Assembly: GCF_018446385.1 (NCBI RefSeq)
Contig: NC_055986.1
Location: forward strand, 79,755,659-79,819,658
Length of the DNA: 64,000 nucleotides
Direction: 5' to 3'
From: Zingiber officinale
Taxonomy: Eukaryota > Streptophyta > Magnoliopsida > Zingiberales > Zingiberaceae
Part shown: positions 30,121-42,393 of the stretch, piece after piece
How positions within the stretch are numbered: position 1 is the stretch's first letter
Layout: each line of letters opens with the position of its first letter
Position numbers and translations under genes: made by a program
The notes under the pieces: generated by a model
What the model was told of the DNA's origin: nothing
The model's input: the letters and a program-made list of their open reading frames with translations, nothing else
The model's database searches: none

Positions 30121-30439
30121 GGAAACCCGACAACTAAATGAAAATAAAAACACCGTCCACATGGCCACTGCTGTAAAAGTGGCAACTGTTGCAGTGGGAG
30201 ATGTTTATCCTTTAACAGGAATAAAATATGGATTATTAGAAATTGTCTTTACGTACTAAGTTTAGAAAGAACCTGATTTCAGTTTCTAAACTATTATAGA
30301 ATAGATATTGTGTCTATTTTGATAACAAAGCTATTATCAAGAAAAATAGAGAAGTTATCTATTCTGGTATGTTGGTTGACAATTTATAATCCAATAACTC
30401 TCATGATGCAATAAATGGAAATTATAACACATCTTCTAA

Positions 30440-33060
30440 CTTTAAGAGAAAGCAACCTTCGGAAATGAACCAATTATATCTTTGGCATCTAAGGCTAGGT
30501 TATATTAACTTGAGTAGGATTCATTGGTAGCTGATGAACTTTTGGGTTCATTGGTAGTGGAAATCTTTCCAACCTGCGAGTCTTACTTGGAAGGAAAAAT
30601 AACCAAGAAGCTTTTAAGTCTAAGGGGTATGGAGCCAAAGATATGTTGGAATTGTTTCATTCTGATTTGTGTGATCCTATGACTATCCAGACAAGAGGTA
30701 GTATCGAATATTTCATCAATTTTATAGACAACTATTCAAGATACAAATACATTTACTTAATGTGCCGCAAGACCAAGTGCTTTGATTAGTTCAAAGAGTA
30801 CAAGGTTGATGCGGAGAAACGTCAAAGTAAAAGTATCAAGATACTACGGTGAGATCGTAGTGGCAAGTACCTCTTGGGAGAATTTAGAAGTCACTTTTCA
30901 GAAGTAGGGATTCAATCCCAACTAACTGCACCTGGTACACCCCAATAGAATGGTGTAGAAAAAGGAAGGTATAGGATTATGGAAATAAGTAGACTGATGA
31001 TGAGTTATTACCAAATTCATTTTAAGGATATACTCTGGAAACGGAAGTGAATATAGTACCTTCCAAAGTCAGAACTCTCTCCTCATATAGAATTGCTGAA
31101 TAAGCGTAAGCCTATTTTGAAGTATATTCGGGTTCGGGTAGTCCTGCACATATGCTGAAGAGAGATAATGATAAGTTGGACAGGAATTCACTTGTTTGTG
31201 GGTTATCCTAGAGAAATGAAAGTAGGATTATAGTCTTAAAAATTAGAAGGTCATTGTTAGCATCAATGACCGATTTTTAGAAAAGGACTATGTAATAAAT
31301 CACGTGCCCATAAGTAAATTTTTTCTTAAGGAAATAATAAAGGACATGTCTAACCTAGTACCAACTGTACAAGATGAAATATCACAAGAAGCTGCAACAC
31401 GTATCACAAATGATACACAAATGCAGAAAGTGCCTCGTCGTAGTGGGAGTGTTGTTAGGCAACCTAAAAAGATTCATGTTTTGGGAGAGTTTTTGGACTC
31501 GATCCCTGGAGGACATGAACCTGATCTCTGGACATATGACGAAGCACTCCAAGATAAAGATGCAGCATCTTGGCAAAGAGTAATGAATAACAGAATTAGA
31601 ATATATGTATTCTAATAAAATCTGGAAGCTTGTAGAACCACCAAATGGTGTAAAAGCCTTTGGGTATAAAAAGGTCTATAATAGGAAAAGAGGGATAGAC
31701 AGGAAGGTAGAAACTTTCAAAGCAAGGCTTGATGAAAAAGGAAACTTTTTCATTGGTAGCCATGCTTAAATCTATCTGGTTTCTTTTATCTATTTAGTAA
31801 GTGGATGTCAAGACAGCATTCCTTAATGGAAGTCTTGAAGAAAGCATTCATACAAAACAACCAGAAGGGTTCATTGCAAAGGGCAAAGAGCATTTTGTGT
31901 GCAAGCTCAATCAGTCTATGGACTGAGGCAAAGCTTCAAGGTATTGGAACATCCGGTTTATCAAAGGAATCCTGACCTATGGATTTATTTAGTAACCGGA
32001 TAAGTCTTGTGTATACAAAAGGTGTGATGGAAACGTGGTGATATTTCTTGTACTATACGTAGATAATATTTTTGGTAGTTGGAAACAATATCAAAATGTT
32101 GTTAGAAGTAAAGGTATGGTTGTCCAAACAATTCGGTATGAAGGACTTGGGAGAATGAATATATTCTTGGGATCAAAGTAATAAGGGATCGCAAGAAAAG
32201 AATATTTTAATTATCCCAAGCTTCATATATCGAAAAAAAAATCCTTGCTCATTTTAAGCATGCAAAACTCCAAAAAAGGTTTCTTACCTTTTTAGCATGG
32301 AGTAACTTTATCTAAAGAAATGTCTCCATAGACATCAAAAGAGATAAAGGACATGAAGGCAGTTCCTTATGCTTCGGCTGTGGGAAGCCTAATGTATGCA
32401 ATGCTGTGTACGAGACTGGATATCTATTTTGCCGTGAGCATAGTTATTAGATATCAAAGCAACTCTGGACAAGGACATTGATCTGTAGTAAAGCATATAT
32501 TGAAGTACCTTAGAGGCACTAGAGATTATATGCTAGCTTATAAGGCAGATAATTTGTTTCCTGTGGGTTGCATGGATTTTGACTTCCAATCGGATAGGGA
32601 CAATAATAAGTCAACCTCGGGGTTTTGTGTTTACTTTAGGAGGTAAAAGTCATAACTATGGAAGAGTGATAAGCATAGGTGTTTTTCTGGACTCCACCAT
32701 AGAAGCTTAGTATATGGCAAGCCTCTGTGGTAGCCATAAAAGTTGAATGACTCAATAATCTCAAGATAGACTTAGATATGATTTCTGGTTTGTCCAAAGA
32801 TTATTACAATTTATTGTAATAATATTGGTGCAGTAGCAAACTCGAAGAAACCATAAGTCTATAAGGCAAGTAAACACAATAGAGCGTAAGTACCACCCAA
32901 TACGAGAAATCGTATAAACGAGGAGAAGTTGTTGCCGTCTAGATAGCATCAGGTGATGACCTATAGATTCATTCACTATGGTCCTTAAGGCAAGAGCTTT
33001 TGATGAGCATGTAGAAGGTTTGGGAATCAGATGTATGGTAGCAGTTATGGCAGCTTAGTC
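30440..33060 (+). pseudogene. Copia pol remnant of element C (integrase, RT, RNase H)
   Basis: Domain traces in copia order: LYLWHLRLGYINLSRI (pre-integrase histidine region, about 30477), a NFIDNYSRYKYIYLM-like integrase stretch (about 30717), SQLTAPGTPQ followed by NGVEKGRYRIM (about 30915), a 104-codon open stretch at 31304-31615 covering the integrase-RT linker, DVKTAFLNGSLEESI-like sequence (about 31805), LYVDNIFGS in place of YVDD (about 32055), MYAMLCTRLDIYFAVSI-like sequence (about 32395), and RNase H traces to about 33000. Stops and frameshifts are frequent throughout, so no function is retained. It is an older or more strongly mutated copy than D, E or G. Confidence 0.8.
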
Positions 33061-33080
33061 TTTTAGTATAAGTGGGAGAT

Positions 33081-35497
33081 TGTTAGAATGTATACTAAAA
33101 GCCTAACTTTTGGTATAAACATTTATCTAGAAATAAGAATCACATTGGTCAAATGTCTACATTTATGATAAATGTAGTTGTTCAATTAATTTATATTGTA
33201 GATAACATGGTGTGTGGTGTCACACACAGAAGATCATGTTATCGGTTCCTTATAAATTATAAACAGTAGCTCACGACCAAGATGGAAAGGAACAAACTAT
33301 TGAAAGGTCGTAGTGTAATTAGGTAGTAGTTTATCTTAACTATATAATTACACTAGTACACTTAGAGTGTATTGAGTAGGACTATTAGAGGTCGTTTCTT
33401 TTATACTGACTTTATAAAGGAACAAAGACCTCAGTTATTATGAAAGTGTGTGCTCTTAATCCTAATATAATAACAAGCACATATATTTGATATTTATTTC
33501 TTTAATTTATCAATGGGTGAGATTTAGTTCGATAAATCAATAAGCCCGATAAGTTGGGAAATGATATCACTTATAGTGTGTGTTGTTGATTATAGAAGGA
33601 AATTGTGTCCTAGTAATCTAGGTTGAGAATGTCCCCAAGAGGAGCTCATAAGGATTGTCATGTTAAACCCTGCAGGTGGACTTAGTCCGACATGACGATG
33701 AAGTTGAGTGGTACTACTCTTGGAGCTAGATATTAATTAAGTGAGTTGTCAGTAACTTACTTAATTAGTGGACATTTATTATCTTAAACACAGGGAGGCT
33801 AACACACTCATAATAAGAAGGAGCCCAAAATATAATTTGGGAATGGTGCGGTAGTTCAATAATAGTTCTCTAGTGGAATGAATTATTATTGATAAAATTA
33901 AGTTGTGTGTTCGGGGCGAATACGGGATGCTTAATTTTATCGGGAGACAAAAACCAATTCCTCCTCTCAGTCCCTATCGTAGCCTCTTGTATATAGAGAT
34001 TTATACCCACCACATACCCACCTTCTTACCCATCTTATAGGGGCCGGCCAAGCTAGCTTGGAGACCAAGCTAGGGCCGGCCATGGTTTGGTTCATAGGTG
34101 AATTCATGTGGCCGGCCCTAGCTTGAACTCAAGCTTAGGTGGCCGACCCTATTAAAATAAAAAGGAATTTTAATTTTAAAATTTTTTCTTATGTGGTTAA
34201 CATGATTTAAAAGAGAGTTTAAAATTTTAAATCTTTCCTTTTATAAGATTCTACAAAAGATTAAGAGAAGAGCTAAATCTCTTTCCTTATTTGTAGATTA
34301 AAAGGTTGATTTTAATTTTGGTAAAAACTTTTCTATTAATCATGTTTATTATTTAAAAGAATGTTTTAAAATTAAAAATTCTCTTTTATTAGTTTCTACA
34401 AAAGATTAAGAAAAGATTTAATATCTTTCCTTATTTGTAGATTAAAAGAGATTTTAATTTTTAGAGATAACTTTCTTTTTTTCCACATGTTAAAAGAAAG
34501 ATTTTAATTTATAAAATTTCCTTTTTATTAACCAATCATGAAGGGAAAAATTATTGGAGAAATTTTTTAGAAATTTCAGGAAGCAAATAAGGAAGTTTTA
34601 ATTTGTGTTTAAAATTTTATTTGCTTGGAAATTTTATGGTGTGGCCGGCCATTGTAAATTGAAAAGAAAATTTGTTTTTAATTAAATAAATTTTCCTTTT
34701 CAATGGAAAAAGAATTAAGGAAGTTTTTTATTAAATTTTCCTTATTTGCCAAGACCAAGGATTATAAAAGAGGGGGTAGAGAAGTCTTCATTGTGAATAA
34801 CTCTATTATATTTTCTCCCTCTTTTTCTTCCTTGGTGTGGCCGGCCATCCTCTCCTCCTCTCTTCTCTTTGATGGCCGAACCTCATCCTTCTTGTGGAGA
34901 CTCATATGGTGGCCGGATCAAGTTTGGAGAAGAAGAAGAAGAAGGAGAGAAAGAAAGTTTTGTTTCTAGCATCCCTTGGAGCATGGTGGTGGTGGCCGAA
35001 CCTCTTCATCCTAGGAGAAGTTTTGATGGCCGAAACTTGTAAGGAAGAAGAAGGTGCTTTGTGGTTCTCATCTCGGAAGATCGTTGCCCGCACAACGTCC
35101 GAGGTTAGAAGAGGAATATGGTAGAAGATCAAGAGGTCTTTCTAAAAGGTATAACTAGTATTGTTCCTTTCCGCATCATACTAGTTATTTTTGGAAATAA
35201 TACCAAATACAAGAGGCATGCGATTCTAGTTTTTCGAATTTGTGGTTTTTTGTTTTTTCTTTTCCTTGTGATTTGATTGTTCTTTTCGGTTGACCTAAAG
35301 TTATTTAAGGAAATTAAATATTAACTTTCCTTAAAAGACTTTGTCTAGTCGGTGGTGGTTGTTCCCATATCCAAGAAGGCCATGTGCCTCACCACGTCAG
35401 TACTGGAAGCTAATTTTGGAAACTAATATTTAATGAAATTAATAACTTAGGTGATTTGGATTGAACGTGTTAAGTTCCGCAGGAGATCCGAGTCTAA
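33081..35497 (+). repeat. 3' LTR of copia C, last ~163 bp missing
   Basis: It aligns with 25842-28260 of the 5' LTR and ends inside GATCCGAGTCTAA, after which copia D sequence begins. Confidence 0.9.
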
Positions 35498-36211
35498 CCC
35501 ACTCAATCAAATAAGCTCAATATCTCATATTGACTCATTTGGGCATGACCATGCATTTAGTGGTCTCACTCTATCAAGAATATCGATGTCACTCCCGTCA
35601 TATAGAAGGGATAGATACCATCTACATCACTCACATCCCTCCGCATATTTTGTTACATGCCCAGTAATCGCCTTTATAGTCCACCCAATTACGGGTGACG
35701 TTTGACGAAGCCAAAGTACGTAACTCCTTATGTAGGGAACTACGGTGACTTCAGGTCCAAGGACTAGTAGTCATACTAATAGCCACATGAGAAAGTATAT
35801 GACACTCATATAACGATCCATGATACTTTCTCATGGCGGGTCTTTCAGTATACATTCTCCAATGCATACCTATGTGTCAACTTGATATCTCTATATCCAT
35901 GACTTGTGAGATCAAGTCATCGAGTTGACCTACATGCTAGTCTCGTCACACTAATATTGTCCCTGAATGTTAATACTCGACTAGGAATGATTAAGAGTAG
36001 TGTTCCCTTTATCATCTTACTATCGATTCAACCAATCGATTGATATAGGTAAGAACCTTCTACTCAAGGACGCTATTATACTTAGTTATTTAGCACCAAT
36101 ACAGGTAAGTATAATAACAAAAAACAAATGCCTTTATTTATATACAAGAATATGATACAACGAGTCCATACAACAATCATCAAATGATTGGCTCTATGGC
36201 TCAAACTAACA
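35498..36211 (-). repeat. Truncated 3' LTR of copia D (714 bp)
   Basis: It ends ...AACTAACA at 36211 next to the purine-tract complement ATCTTCCACT. It aligns with 45397-46104 of element G's LTR, so about 1.1 kb of its outer part is missing at the junction with copia C. Confidence 0.88.
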
Positions 36212-36285
36212 ATCTTCCACTAGCACTAGTGCCAATCAGTGTAGGCTTTAAGGCCTAATGACCTAGTGTAACCATCATGCTTTCT

Positions 36286-39060
36286 CTATGCCAAAGCCTT
36301 GGTCAAAGGATCTGCGATGTTAGCCTCTGTGGGTACTCTGCAGATCTTCACATCTCCTCTCTCGATAATCTCTCGAATGAGATGGAAGCACCGTAGTATG
36401 TGTTTGGTCCGCTGGTGTGAGTGAGGTTCCTTAGACTGTGCTATTGCTCCATTGTTGTCACAATAGAGCTCTATGGGATCAGCTATGCTAGGAACCACCC
36501 CAAGCTCGATAATGAACTTGCGGATCCAAACTGCCTCCTTTGCTGCTTCTGATGCAGCAATATACTCGGCCTCTGTTTTAGAATCAGCTATTGTGTCTTG
36601 CTTCGAACTCTTCCATCTCACAGCACCACCATTTAAGAAAAACACAAACCCTGATTACGATCTATAATTATCCTGGTCAGTCTGGAAGCTGGCATCACTG
36701 TAACCCTTTACAGCTAGCTCATCATCGTCTCCATATATCAAGAAATATTCTTTAGTCCTTTTCAAGTACTTAAGAATATTCTTGACCGCTATCCAGTGAC
36801 TTTCACCTGGATCTGACTGGTATCTGCTCGTCATGCTCAAAGCATACGAAACATCAGGACGAGTACATAGCATGGTGTACATGATAGATCCTATGGCTAA
36901 AGCATAAGGGATCTGATCCATGCGGTCTCTCTCCTATCTATAAGAGGGACCTTGAGTCTTCGAAAGACTCACACCATGTGACATCGACAGAAATCCCTTC
37001 TTGGAGTTCTGTATGGCAAACCGAAGGAGTACCTTGTCAATGTATGTACTCTGACTTAGGCCAAACAATCTCTTAGATCTATCTCTATAGATCTGTATGC
37101 CTAGAATGCGGGATGGTTCACCTAAGTCCTTCATTGAGAAACAAGTCCCTAGCCAAGTCTTGACAAACTGCAGCAAAGGGATGTCTTTCCCACTGAGTAG
37201 TATGTCATCCACATACAATATAAGGAAGACAACTGTATTCCCTACAACCTTCTTGTAGACACAAGGCTTATCTTCGTTCTTGATGAAGCCAAACTATTTG
37301 ATTGCATCATCGAATAGAAGATTCCAGCTCCGAGAAGCTTGCTTTAGTCCATAAATGGATCTATGCAGCTTGCATACTCTGCTAGTATGCTGTAGATCTA
37401 CAAAACTCTTAGGTTGTGTCATGTACACATCCTCGAGCAGGTTTCCATTCAGAAACGCGGTTTTGACATCCATCTGCCATATCTCATAGTCATGTTATGC
37501 TGCAATAGTAAGCATGATGCGAATGGACTTAAACATCGCTACTGGAGAAAAGGTTTCATCATAGTCAATACCATGAATCTACTTGAAACCTTTAGCTACC
37601 AAGCGACCCTTATAGATAAGTCCATCCATGACAGTCTTTCTCTTAAAGACCCACTTACACCCAATGGGTTTAACGCCCTTAAGTGGATCAACCAAAGTCC
37701 ATACTTGGTTGGTGTACATGGATTCCATCTTGGAACTCATGGCTTCTAGCCATTTCTCATAATCTGGGCTCATCACAGTTTCCTGATAGGAGGTAGGCTC
37801 ATCCTCTATGAGTACAACGTCATCATGGTCAGACAAGAGAAATGAATATCTCTCAGGCTGACGACGTACCCTATCAGACCTGCGAAGAGGTATGTCTACT
37901 TGAACTGGTTGTTGTTCCTCAACTCCTTGTGGAACAACATCATCCACAACACTTTGTGGTTCCAGTTCAACTTCCATCGAGGCTTCAGTGCTATTGTTCG
38001 CATCTTGAACTTCTTCAAGATCGAACGTGCTCCCACTAGTCTTTCTAGAAACAAAATCCCTTTCTAGAAATACCCCAGTCTTAGCCACAACTACCTTGTG
38101 TTGACTTGGAATGTAGAAGTAATATCCCTTCGTTTCCTTGAGATATCCAATGAAATAGCACTTGTCGGATTTGGGTCCCAGTTTGTCTGAGACTTGACGT
38201 CTAACGTAAGCCTCATAACCCCAAATCCTCAGAAAAGACAACTGAGCATCTCTCCAAGTCCATATCCTATATGGTGTCTTTATTACAGCCTTAGATAGAA
38301 CTCGGTTGAGAATGAAGGTTGCTGTGTCTAGAGCATAGCCCCAAAGATACATAGGAAGATCTGTGTGACTCATCATAGACCGTACCATATCTAATAAGGT
38401 ACGATTCCTCCTTTCGGATACACTATTCCACTGTGGTGTTCCAGGAGGAGTGAGTTGGGATAGGATCCCACACTCAGCTAGATAGTCACGAAACTCATGG
38501 CTAAGGTATTCTCCACCTCGATCTGATCGAAGTATCTTAATACTTTTGCCAAGCTGGTTTTGTACTTCATTCTTGAATTCTTTGAACTTTTCAAAGGATT
38601 CTGACTTATGTGTCATCAGGTACACATAACCATATCTACTGAAGTCATCATTAAATGTAATGAAGTACCTATAACCACCTCTAGCAGTGATATTGAAAGG
38701 ATCACATACATCACTATGTATAAGACCTAAATAGTCAGTCGCTCTCTCATTGTGTCCACTAAAGGGAGTCTTGGTCATCTTGCCTAGAAGGCATGACTCG
38801 CATGTCTCATATGATTCAAAATCAAATGAGTCCAGCAAACCATCTTTATGGAGCTGGGATAAGCGTTTGTCATTTATATGACCTAAGCGACAGTGCCACA
38901 GATAGGTTTGGTTCATGTCATTACTTGAACCTCTTGGTACTTATGTTATAGATAGGGTTCTCAAGGTCTAGAATATAGAGTCCATTCATCAGAGGTGCAC
39001 TACAATAGAACATATCATTTAAATAAACTGAACAACATTTGTTCTTTATTATAAATGAAA
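36286..39060 (-). pseudogene. Pol of copia D: integrase, RT, RNase H (stops and frameshifts)
   Basis: The region 38916-37579 is open: LWHCRLGHIND (HH) and CESCLLGK (CC) of the integrase zinc domain, HSDVCDPF and FNDDFSRYGY, SDRGGEYLS and NSVSERRNRTLLDMV of the catalytic core, then the integrase-RT linker and the start of RT (CKWVFKRKTVMDGLIYKG). Stops follow in the RT N-half at 37579 and 37294 (each CAG to TAG) and near 37490. RT continues with MYVDDILLSG (37218). RNase H has GYSDASFQTD (about 36690), DSKTEAEYIA and ELYCDNNGAIA (about 36460), ending DPLTKALA. Gag-protease of the same element lies beyond the E insertion at 60928-62047. Confidence 0.88.
39056..39060. repeat. Target-site duplication of copia E
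   Basis: TGAAA here and TGAAA at 60923-60927, a perfect 5-bp match. It sits in the protease/pre-integrase coding region of D (after CLDKKGFS). Confidence 0.93.
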
Positions 39061-40880
39061 TGTTAGCTAGAGCCCTAGAGCCAATCATTTGATGATTGTA
39101 TTTTGGACTTGTTGTATCATATTCTATATAAATAAAGGCATTTGATTTTTGGTTATTATACTTACTTGTATTGGTGCCAAATAAACTATGTATAATAACG
39201 TCCTTGAGTAGACGGTTCTCACCTATATCAATCGGTTAGTTGAACCGATAGTGAGATGATATAGGGAACACTACTCTTGATCATTCCTAGTCAAGTATTA
39301 ACATTCAGGGACAATGTTAATGCAATAAGACTAGCATGTAGGTCAACTCGATGACTTGATCTCACAAGTCATGGATATAGAGATATCAAGTTGACACATA
39401 GGTATGCATTGGAGAATGTATACTGAAAGACCCGCCATGAGAAAGTATCATGGATCATTATATGAGTATCATATACTTTCTCATGTGGCTATTAGTATGA
39501 CTACTAGTCCTTGGACCTGAAGTCACCGTAGTTCCCTACATAAGGAGTTACGTACTTTGGCTTCGTCAAACGTCACCCGTAACTGGGTGGACTATAAAGG
39601 CGATTACTGGGTATGTAATGAATTATGCAGAGGGATGTGAGTGATGTAGATGAGATCTATCCCTCCTATATGACGGGAGCGACATCGATATTCTTGATAG
39701 AGTGAGACCACGAAGTGCATGACCATGCCCAAATGAGTCAATATAGGATATTGAGCTCATTTGATTGAGTGAGTCTACATGGAGTTCAAGATTTAGATTG
39801 ATTAGAGGATGACACGGTCTATGTCTCACATTGATCAATCTAGATGTCTAGGATAGAAGGACACTTGTCATATTTTGTGAGAAGTCACAATTAGTAGTCA
39901 CAAGGTGATGTTGGATCTCAACATTCTTGTAACTTGGGTAGTAATGATGTGTTGCTAGATACCGCTCATTACTTATGCTCCTAAATGGGTTTAGGGGCAT
40001 TTCCAACGTTACAAGAACCTATAGGGTCACACACTAAGGGCAATTAGATGGAGATTAGGTTCATTAGATGAACCTAAATGATTACGTACATATGATGAAC
40101 CAAATTGGATTAAGAGTAATCCAAAGTAGGCTAATTGAGTTGGACTCAATTTGGTTCATGTGTTAAGTGAGTCTAATTTGGACTTAGACTCATTTAATTA
40201 ATTTAATTCAATGAATAGAGATTCATTAAATTAAAATTGACTTGAACCAATGGTTAGATTAGATCAACCAAGGGAGAGAAGTGGTCAAGTTTGACTTGAC
40301 TTAAGTAGGAAGATGAAGAGTCAAGTTTTGACTTGACTTTGACTTGACCAATGCCACATCATCAAGGCTTCTTCACTTGGTCAAGTTTGACTTGACCAAA
40401 TGCCACCTCATGGAGGAGATCAAGAGACTTGACTCTTGATATTCCATGGGGGTTACATGCCTTGAAGTGGCCGGCCACTTTTAGGTGGAATGAAATTGAT
40501 TTTTTCATTCAAGTGGTTGTAACTTCATCTTCTTCTTCCTCTTGAATTTTTCTTCTTGCTCTCCCTCTCCTCCCTACCGATCTCTAAGGTTGCTAGCACA
40601 TCCTTAGAGATTTTTCTCTATCTCTTGCTTGTGTGGATACACATAGAGAAGTGTCTACTTTGACACTTTCGAGATCCGGCGAACCGAGGACAAGCGGGAT
40701 TGCGAAGGGCTTCGCATCAAGGGTATATTCTTTCTTCATGTAGATCTAGGAGTAGATCTAAGTTGTAAACTCGTACTCGTAAATTTTGTTCTATACTCTT
40801 CGCACGAGATCCAGTGGCATGGGTGATTCGGGGTTTCCGCGACGCGAAAATACGGTTTTCGCGGCCCGAAAAACCAAACA
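39061..40880 (+). repeat. 5' LTR of copia E (1820 bp)
   Basis: TGTTAG...CCAAACA. It holds a 13-bp-arm inverted repeat CATGAGAAAGTAT / ATACTTTCTCATG (about 39436-39484) and a block of GGTCAAG..CTTGACC motifs (about 40285-40400). Same family as the LTRs of D and G. Confidence 0.93.
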
Positions 40881-40881
40881 G

Positions 40882-40894
40882 TGGTATCAGAGCC
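40882..40894 (+). promoter_or_regulatory. Primer binding site of copia E
   Basis: TGGTATCAGAGCC directly after the LTR end. Initiator-Met type. Confidence 0.9.
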
Positions 40895-42393
40895 ACGTGC
40901 GAAGCGAGTACGAGTTTATATTCATATTTTTATAAAAAATATAGATCTGTAAACTTTCTGTAAATTCATGTTTTTATAGTTTTAATGGGTATTTTTCTCG
41001 TAGAAGCGAAGCACAAGTGTTTAGACACTTGTAGGCTTCGACTACCGAGAAGAAGAATTTTCCGAAACGGCAATGTTTCGCCCCAAAATTTTTTGGGACA
41101 GCGGGCTTAGGCACTATTAGATCACAAAGGAACCCTTGCGATGGTTAGATCGCGGGTAGGGGCGATGCCCCTAGCCCCGCAAGGGGATTCGTTCCGCGAT
41201 TGCTCCCGAAAACGCTAAACGGGGCAGCCGGGAAAAATTTACTTATAAAATTGTAAAAATTATGAAAATTACAGAAAATTATGAAAAATATATAATTTAG
41301 AATTATATATTAATTTTGTGATAGTCATGGCCCAAAAAGACCCAATAAGATTGGAATTGTGTTGTAATTCATATTACGGCCTGCGCGCCGTTATTTGTGA
41401 TGTGTGTGCTGTATTTTTTTTTTTTTTATTTTCACGACCTGCGCGTCGTGCCTTTCTCTTATATTCTGGTTGTAAATTAGATTTAGACTCGAATGTAACT
41501 TGAGTTTTAAAATTGTAATGTAAATTTGAAGCGGTGGAAGGTCCACACGAGACGGAGTTACGAGGAGGGTACGAGCAACACGAGGTGGTCAACGGAAGGA
41601 GCTTGAGAAGTTGTTGACCTTAGGTTGACCATCCGATCTTCTCATTGGCTGGAGAAGATCGTAGTAGGGCCATGACTAAATCACAAATTAATTTAATTAA
41701 TTGCTTTTGTGTGTATGTGATGCATGCTAGTTAATTAAGTAATTAATTAGTGCCTAACGATTAGATTAGATCTAAGTCATGCACATGATGCACCCTTCGA
41801 TTAGATTAGATCTATCAAGTATATGATACGCATCATCGTTTAGATTAGATCTAAATCATGTCAACTCGTAATGACTACCATGCCGTGATACCTACCACTA
41901 CCTCGATCGCATGTAGTTGTTGAATCTGCCAAAGCAGAGCAACACATACTATCTTGGTAGGGTACGGAGGGACAATCTTGGTCCCGCCTATCAACGCATG
42001 GATGAGTACAACTCAATTAGATTGAGTATTCCTAGTTAACTCGGTTGGATCGAGTATAACTATAGGCATTCTTCCAACGGTTGGAAAGTTAGGTCAAAAT
42101 CACATATATATTAATTCTTGGGCGTATTAGCCAAAGCTAACTCGAGTTTTAATATAAATGCAGATTTTGATTCTATAAACAAGAGTTGCATAGAAATGTA
42201 ATTGGTAATCGTTACCTATCGATCATACCAATTCTTGGGCGTATTAGCCAAAGCTAACTCAAGGGTTAGTATGATGTGGATCTTGTCCCACATGAATTAT
42301 AGAATTCAGGGGGAGCATCATTTAGTTAAAGGCCTAATTAAATGATTAAGAATATGATATTTATTTCTGCTTTTATTTCTGTTGTAGATTACC
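40895..42393 (+). other. Structured leader of copia E
   Basis: A 1.5 kb untranslated leader. 41138-41186 holds three adjacent small hairpins, one with a GCAA tetraloop. At 41756-41860 ATTAGATTAGATCTA-type units recur three times. A 30-bp direct repeat (ATTCTTGGGCGTATTAGCC...) is at 42114-42143 and 42231-42260. The same features recur in D and G. No ORF. Confidence 0.82.

Larger units (their letters stand above)
25842..35497 (+). mobile_element. Degenerate Ty1/copia element C with very long LTRs, right end truncated
   Basis: The 5' LTR 25842-28423 and 3' LTR 33081-35497 both start TGTTAGAATGTATACTAAAA. A Met-tRNA PBS follows the first, and a purine tract AGTGGGAGAT precedes the second. The internal region holds a heavily mutated copia pol on the plus strand. 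The element interrupts Athila-like gag B at 25841/25842. The last ~163 bp of the 3' LTR are missing and the sequence joins directly to a truncated LTR of copia D, so the right target duplication is lost. Confidence 0.88.
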
